A DNA stretch of 64,000 bases from Rhynchopus sp. YZ270_cl-10 (Eukaryota; Euglenozoa; Diplonemea; Diplonemida; Diplonemidae): the NCBI GenBank assembly GCA_964035575.1, contig OZ037843.1, forward strand, positions 1,550,001 to 1,614,000, given 5' to 3'. Numbering within the stretch: position 1 is the stretch's first letter; every line of letters begins with the position of its first letter. A program made the position numbers and the translations under genes. This document shows, one piece after another, positions 59,308 to 64,000 of the stretch. The notes beneath the pieces are model-generated. The model saw only the letters and a program-made list of their open reading frames with translations, made no database searches and was not told where the DNA came from.

Positions 59308-60211
59308 CAGGGTATTAGGGTGAAAATCCAAAATCCCGGAAAAAACTGGTTTTTCTGGTTTTCTCTCCTGGGTGGCGAAAACTAGTGTTTCTGGCGAAAA
59401 CCTCCACCGTTGAAGGACACAGTCACCCTTTTCGGGTTTTTCGGGGGTGGGGTCAGTGTCTTATCCAGGAATCCGATTTCAAAATATTTTTCGGCGCTGC
59501 TGACCCAGGGTAGACATTGGGAACATAGGGACTGTATTTTTTTTTGCGGAGCAAAAAAATAATATAAAATGGCGCCGCAGGCAAAATTTTTTGAGGGTAC
59601 GGTGTAAAAAGCTAGCTTTTTACACCACAGAGCCACTCAAACGAACCCTTTTTTGCGGAGCAAAAAATGAAAAATGGCGCCGCAGGCAAAAAAAAATCAA
59701 GGAACAGCCATTTCCCAAAGGCACTCCTGTGGTTCAACCACGGTTCTACCAGGCGGGGAAAAAATGCGGGGGGAAAAATCGAGTCCGCCCTAATCTGGGG
59801 ACGACATTTACAGAAAGGCCTGGTGAAAAGTGTCGGTTTTTTTTTCCCCTCCATATGTCTCTGTTTTTTTTTTTTTTTAGTAAACACGTAGTATTTGACA
59901 AAATGCTCGAGACCCTCGTGAAAAGTCGCGCGTCTGCGTATCCCGCTCCCCGCTTGTTTCCCCCTCTTTTCCCCCCTGTGCTCCACGACACTTTCTGTAC
60001 TTCAGGCAAACACAACCATATCGTAAATCAAGTCGAAGAAGAAAAAAAAATTGTGGAAGCGAACAACAAACAACTTTTACTTTTCCCCCCCCCGTTTATA
60101 GTCTTTTGAGCAACAAGCAAAGAGGAACGAGTCTCTCGAGCATTTTTTGAAAACCAGTTTTTGGAAAAACTGGTTTTCAAAACCAGTTTTTTTAACCACC
60201 CTAATACCCTG
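59308..60211. mobile_element. hAT-like element, tandem copy 2 (904 bp)
   Basis: The same ends as copy 1, with exact 8-bp flanks ATTATAAT (59300-59307, 60212-60219). The first half closely follows copy 1. It then holds about 230 bases absent from copy 1 (59880-60140), which include a GAGTCTCTCGAGCATTT word also found near 57970. Confidence 0.85.
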
Positions 60212-60219
60212 ATTATAAT

Positions 60220-62064
60220 AACAATAATAGCAAAGACAAAAGGGAGCATCACCTGCTTTCTTTTTATCTCAAAAAAAAAATAAAATGCCCTTTTTGACGT
60301 GTGAATGGCTGATTTGACGAATACTATTTTTTGCAGAAAGACCAACCATCACAAATCATCCTATTTTTTTGGGTGTATTTGTTATCAATATATTTTTTTT
60401 TGTGCGTTATTTCTCGAGTAAAAATACCTTTCAGCAAGGGCTGTGTCAGTCCGTTTTCCTTTTCTTTTCTTTTTTCTTTCTTTTTTTTTTTTTTGAAAAA
60501 ATATTCTCCCTCTATCCTTTTCTCGTTTTTTGTGTTTGTTTTGTTTTTTGGATGTTCCTGTATCCGTTCTTTGTAGGTTCTCTTTTGATTGGAATGTATG
60601 TGAAACTAAAAAAATTCTTTTTTTTCAAATCGCCACCAGCTGACTGCACACCCTCCACCGATGCAGTTGTTGTCCCCCCACCAGACAGCTCTACAAATAC
60701 AAGAAATGAATTTTCAGGTTGTGAACCGCCTCCGTTCTCTTTACGGTACGGAACACCCACGTCCCCACCCCTTTTGCACGATTTCGACGGAGATGCGTTT
60801 TGGCACATTTCAACCACTCTTTTTCAACGCATCCATCCTTAGATGCCTACAGCATTATTATCAATTTCATGTAATTTTGTTTAGGTACCACTGTCAAAGC
60901 GGGCTGTTGTATTTTTCAAAGTCAAAACTTTATTTTTGTGACCTCACTTTTTTTCTTCTTTCCCCCCTTTTTTCAATAATAATTATCAAACTATATCTCC
61001 CTTCGCAAAAAAAAAAACCTCACATTGGATATTATTTGCGGGGAATTTTGCGACCACAAAGTTCTCCAAGATTACAAAAAGGCTTCGGCCTACATTGAGC
61101 ACAGATCTTTATACCCCATGTGGGTTTTATGGGCCAGTGTACAAAAAACACAAACAAAAAAACGTGGCTGTTGACCCCCCATAGTTGTGTACCTGATTTT
61201 TCTTGAAATTTTTGGGGAGAATTTCTCAGAAAAGTGGAATTTAAACCCCACCAAAAATTTCAGGAGAAAGAATCAGGTGGTGTTGTGAGTCAGTCTTAGT
61301 AGGAAACCAACCAATGTTACAACAATTTCTTTCCTGTTTTCGAACCTTTCCCGAGAAAGAAAAAAAAAAGAAAAAGAAAACAAAACGCAACAGTCTGAAA
61401 AAGACGAGGGATTCTGGATCAAAACGCACATATCACGAACACATTCCCCTTTACAACAGGTGTATGGTGTTGTACTGCGATATTATCAAAAACAAAATAA
61501 AAAGCAATGCAATTCGACTACAAGCCCGAAAAGCGAAGGGTGTGCTTTTTGGAAGTTGAAATTATTTTTTTTAAAAAAAAACTATTTTAGAAAAAAAATG
61601 TTGTTCATTTAATTTGTCGCGTGGATGATCATACCTTTTTTTTTGATCACTATATTCTTGTATATTTTTTTTCCAGGAGCAAAAACAGTACAGAAATTCT
61701 TTCTTTTTTCGTGTGTGTGTGTGTACGTTTCCACTGCGCAGACAGAATCATGCACACTTCTTTCTCTCCATTTTTCTCTTATTTTTCCTTTCAAACATAT
61801 TTTTGCTGAACCTCACAAATGAGGGTAGTATCCTGGTCGTGACGTACGCGAATGTTCCTGCAGTCAACGCAGGGAAAGAAGCATCAACGATTGTGATACA
61901 GGATACGGGTGGTTCAGTGATTCCACAGAACCGACACCTTTTTTTTGGTGTTTTCTCGACTGCCAAATAAAAAAAAGAGAGAGTTTTTTTTTTTTTGAAG
62001 CAAGGAAAGAAAAGCAAGTTCTTTTCACATTTTTCTGCAACAAAAAATGATTGGGTGTTTCGTA
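60220..62064. other. Intergenic, no gene seen
   Basis: The 60884-60940 repeat (CAAAGTCAAAACTTT form) and several T-rich tracts. A frame of 157 codons at 60369-60842 is low-complexity for its first third and has no domain; I do not call it. Confidence 0.4.
61197..61281. repeat. Hairpin MITE, CTGATTTT family, copy 4
   Basis: ACCTGATTTTTCTTGAAAT and the inverse ATTTCAGGAGAAAGAATCAG, with a short inner arm AGAATTTCTCAGAAAAG. Smallest copy. Confidence 0.5.
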
Positions 62065-62167
62065 CCGTAATCGTAAAAAATTCTGGGACGTAACAAAACT
62101 GGGACATTTTGGATTTTTTTTTTTAAACTTGGGACATTTTTACGTCCCAGAATATTTACGATTACGG
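62065..62167. mobile_element. TA-flanked 103-bp MITE
   Basis: CCGTAATCGTAAA..ATTCTGGGACGTAA is inverted with few differences and flanked by TA (62063-62064, 62168-62169). A central TGGGACATTTT is duplicated. Confidence 0.7.
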
Positions 62168-62231
62168 TAAGACTATCCTTTGTATTTCCTCTTAATGCAA
62201 ACCATATGAAACTATATTTTTTTTTGTTACT

Positions 62232-62303
62232 GCTTTCATCTGGATGGCTGGCATCGTACAGTGGGTCAGTCTGAGGTGCCTGCATCAACAACTACAGTTT
62301 TTT
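62232..62303 (+). repeat. Dispersed GGATGGCTGGCATCGTACAG repeat (best copy)
   Basis: The unit reads CTTTCATCTGGATGGCTGGC, TACAGTGGGTCAG, GAGGTGCCTGCATC, ending ACTACAGTTTTTTTT. Other copies: 21286, 49989, 58139. The T-run end is compatible with a pol III terminator, so a SINE is plausible, though no A/B box pair is clear. Confidence 0.6.
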
Positions 62304-62610
62304 TTTTGTCTTTCCCACAGAATAGAGATGACAATATAATTGGATAAAAATGGCTACGTCTTTGTTTAGGGAAGGTGCTTTGTTCATACAAAATGGTGTT
62401 TTGTTTGGTTGTCCAGATAGCCTTCTCACATACCATTAAACGAGCAGGCGCGTAAAACCCAAGTTCATCGTACCAACTTTTTCCTTATATGTGTGTGCAC
62501 GAAAGGCACATCCAACGTACAACGTTTTCCCCTTTCCTTTCTCCAAGGTGGCTAAGCACGAGATGTTTTAGGTTAATCTCATTTTTCTTTCTTTCCCCCC
62601 CTTCTTATTA

Positions 62611-63015
62611 GGGCACGGTAATTTTTATTTTTGGTAAGCGTCTGCGTGCGTACTTTTTTTTTGAGATTCCAGGGAAAAAAATTATGTAGAAAAAAAAATT
62701 ATAAAGGGGGGCCCTCAATAACTCAACTATGTATTTTAGGTAAAAAATGTACATTTTTCAGCGCAAATTGACCCCATCACAGCACACACAGACTCCCGAG
62801 AGCCGAAATCAAAAAAAATTTCCCCCGATTTTTTGTGGGCAAAAATTGGTGGGAAAATATTTTTGGTACCTGTATTTCCCCCACTGTAATTTTCCTCTAT
62901 AATTTTTTTCACCACTCATAATTTTTTTTACTGCATAATTTTTTTTTGCGTGCGTGCGTACTTTTTTTTTTGAGAAGTGGTCTGACGCTTACCAAGAAAA
63001 AAAATTACCGTGCCC
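62611..63015. mobile_element. TTA-flanked MITE, PIF/Harbinger-like (405 bp)
   Basis: GGGCACGGTAATTTTT..TTGGTAAGCGTC at the left is inverted at the right end, flanked by TTA on both sides (62608-62610, 63016-63018). A 3-bp TTA duplication and GGGC ends fit PIF/Harbinger. It sits just after an S3 repeat copy. Confidence 0.7.
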
Positions 63016-63018
63016 TTA

Positions 63019-63517
63019 TCTGGTTATTCTGCGCCTGTGTGGCCGTAGCAAGACAAATATTTGAATATGTGATCAAGGTGACTAAGCACGAGAGGCTTAG
63101 GGTCATCTTATGAACTTCTCTTTTTTCTTCAGGTTGGGGTTTCCAATACCCAAAATATTTACTTTTCTCTGGGATTCCTAGAAAAAAAAGTAGTCCGGGT
63201 ATTGTACTTTCGCACTGTCGTCAAAAAAAAGTTGACGGATTTCGATAATATAGGCTGACGTGGCATGCCCATTTGTCACTTTTTTACCACCCGATTTTAA
63301 ACCGACCACCACCAAGGACCTTAGGTGTCAATCAGCCTATATTTCCTCCAAAAAAAAAAGACCCCTTGGAGGGTAAGTCCTCCCTGAAGAGGATCTCGAG
63401 AGCACTGCTTCTTTTTTCTTCTTGACCAATATTTTCAAATCACATATTATTTACAACCCAGTGTCCTGCGCCCTCCGGTATACGGTGAGGCGTTTGCACT
63501 TCAAATTCTCTTTTCAA

Positions 63518-63550
<33 letters not shown>

Positions 63551-64000
63551 GAAAAATGCCCTGCTTATTTTAGCATCGAAAAAACTGAATCAATCACAGA
63601 ATAATGAACACCGTTCACGTACCAATCTGGGATCGTACTTAAGTCGAGGCTTTTTGGTTAGTTTGGCTGAGTATGGTTCTGTGTAGTACAGGGCGGAAAG
63701 TGAAATACATGGACGCTGTCCACTTCCCCTTTCTTCACCCCGATTTGTTTCCCCGTTTTTTTTTTTATTGTTTATTTTTTTGTGGATCCTGAGGTATCAT
63801 TTTTTAAAAAAGGAGAGAAAATACCATCAGCGATTAACAGTGAAAAACGTGTTTTTTTTTTGTGGACAGCACGTTAGACATAGTTGGTTGCCTACGATTT
63901 TCAATTTTTTTCATTAAACTTCTTGTCAACAAAAAATGAATGTTTTTGGAATAATAAAACAAAAACAAGATGTTTGAACTTTGCTCTAGTCAACATGTGC
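63019..64000. other. Intergenic to window end
   Basis: It contains S3 (63071-63125), a fragment (63380-63400, GAGGATCTCGAGAGCACTG) like the right end of the hAT element at 15341, the ACGGTGAGGCGTTTGCACTT repeat (63484) followed by an A run of about 30, and no supported gene. Confidence 0.45.

Noticed and set aside
60369-60842. 157-codon frame
   Set aside because: It begins in Phe-rich translation of a T-rich tract and shows no domain.

Overview
The window is nuclear DNA of a unicellular eukaryote that I cannot name. The evidence is two very short GT-AG introns (41 and 48 bases), a LINE fragment with an 18-bp target duplication, hAT-like and TA-flanked inverted-repeat elements, and eukaryote-type multidomain proteins (NACHT, WD40, ankyrin, ADP-ribosyltransferase, cyclase homology domain, seven-span receptors). 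Every host gene I can support is on the + strand and most are intronless. Several start codons follow a pyrimidine-rich leader ending in CACTACAG. This resembles directional gene clusters with trans-splice acceptors, as in Euglenozoa; a diplonemid-like flagellate is a guess only.

Host genes are sparse islands of GC-rich sequence in AT-rich, homopolymer-rich DNA. In order they are: a three-exon single-pass surface protein, cut by the window start (1-2723); a possible PDZ-like small ORF (5473-5991); a receptor with a solute-binding ectodomain and a degenerate cyclase domain (6554-9343); a LamG / TDAP-stalk / seven-span protein (11506-14268); a frameshifted ubiquitin-like plus LRR gene (30726-31512); a polytopic membrane protein with an internal ubiquitin-like domain (32157-34175); a 1747-residue NLR-like protein with ankyrin, ADP-ribosyltransferase, NACHT, pentapeptide and 14 WD40 repeats behind a myristoylation signal (37387-42630); and a second LamG / TDAP / seven-span protein (43276-46542). 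Most encode surface receptors or signalling ATPases. The NLR-like gene lies between a relic of the LamG family and an intact member. I infer sensing or recognition functions.

The rest is a dense accumulation of mobile DNA. It includes a 5'-truncated LINE (18278-20815, minus strand); hAT-like non-autonomous elements with exact or near-exact 8-bp duplications (15341-16094, 53602-54447, tandem 58627-60211); many TA-flanked inverted-repeat elements, three of which are chained end to end sharing single TA dinucleotides (23398-28246); a TTA-flanked PIF/Harbinger-like element (62611-63015); a foldback element with arms of about 430 bp; a 264-bp near-perfect inverted repeat (36203-36779); and at least four short dispersed repeat families. 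No rRNA, convincing tRNA, CRISPR array or virus-like element was seen.
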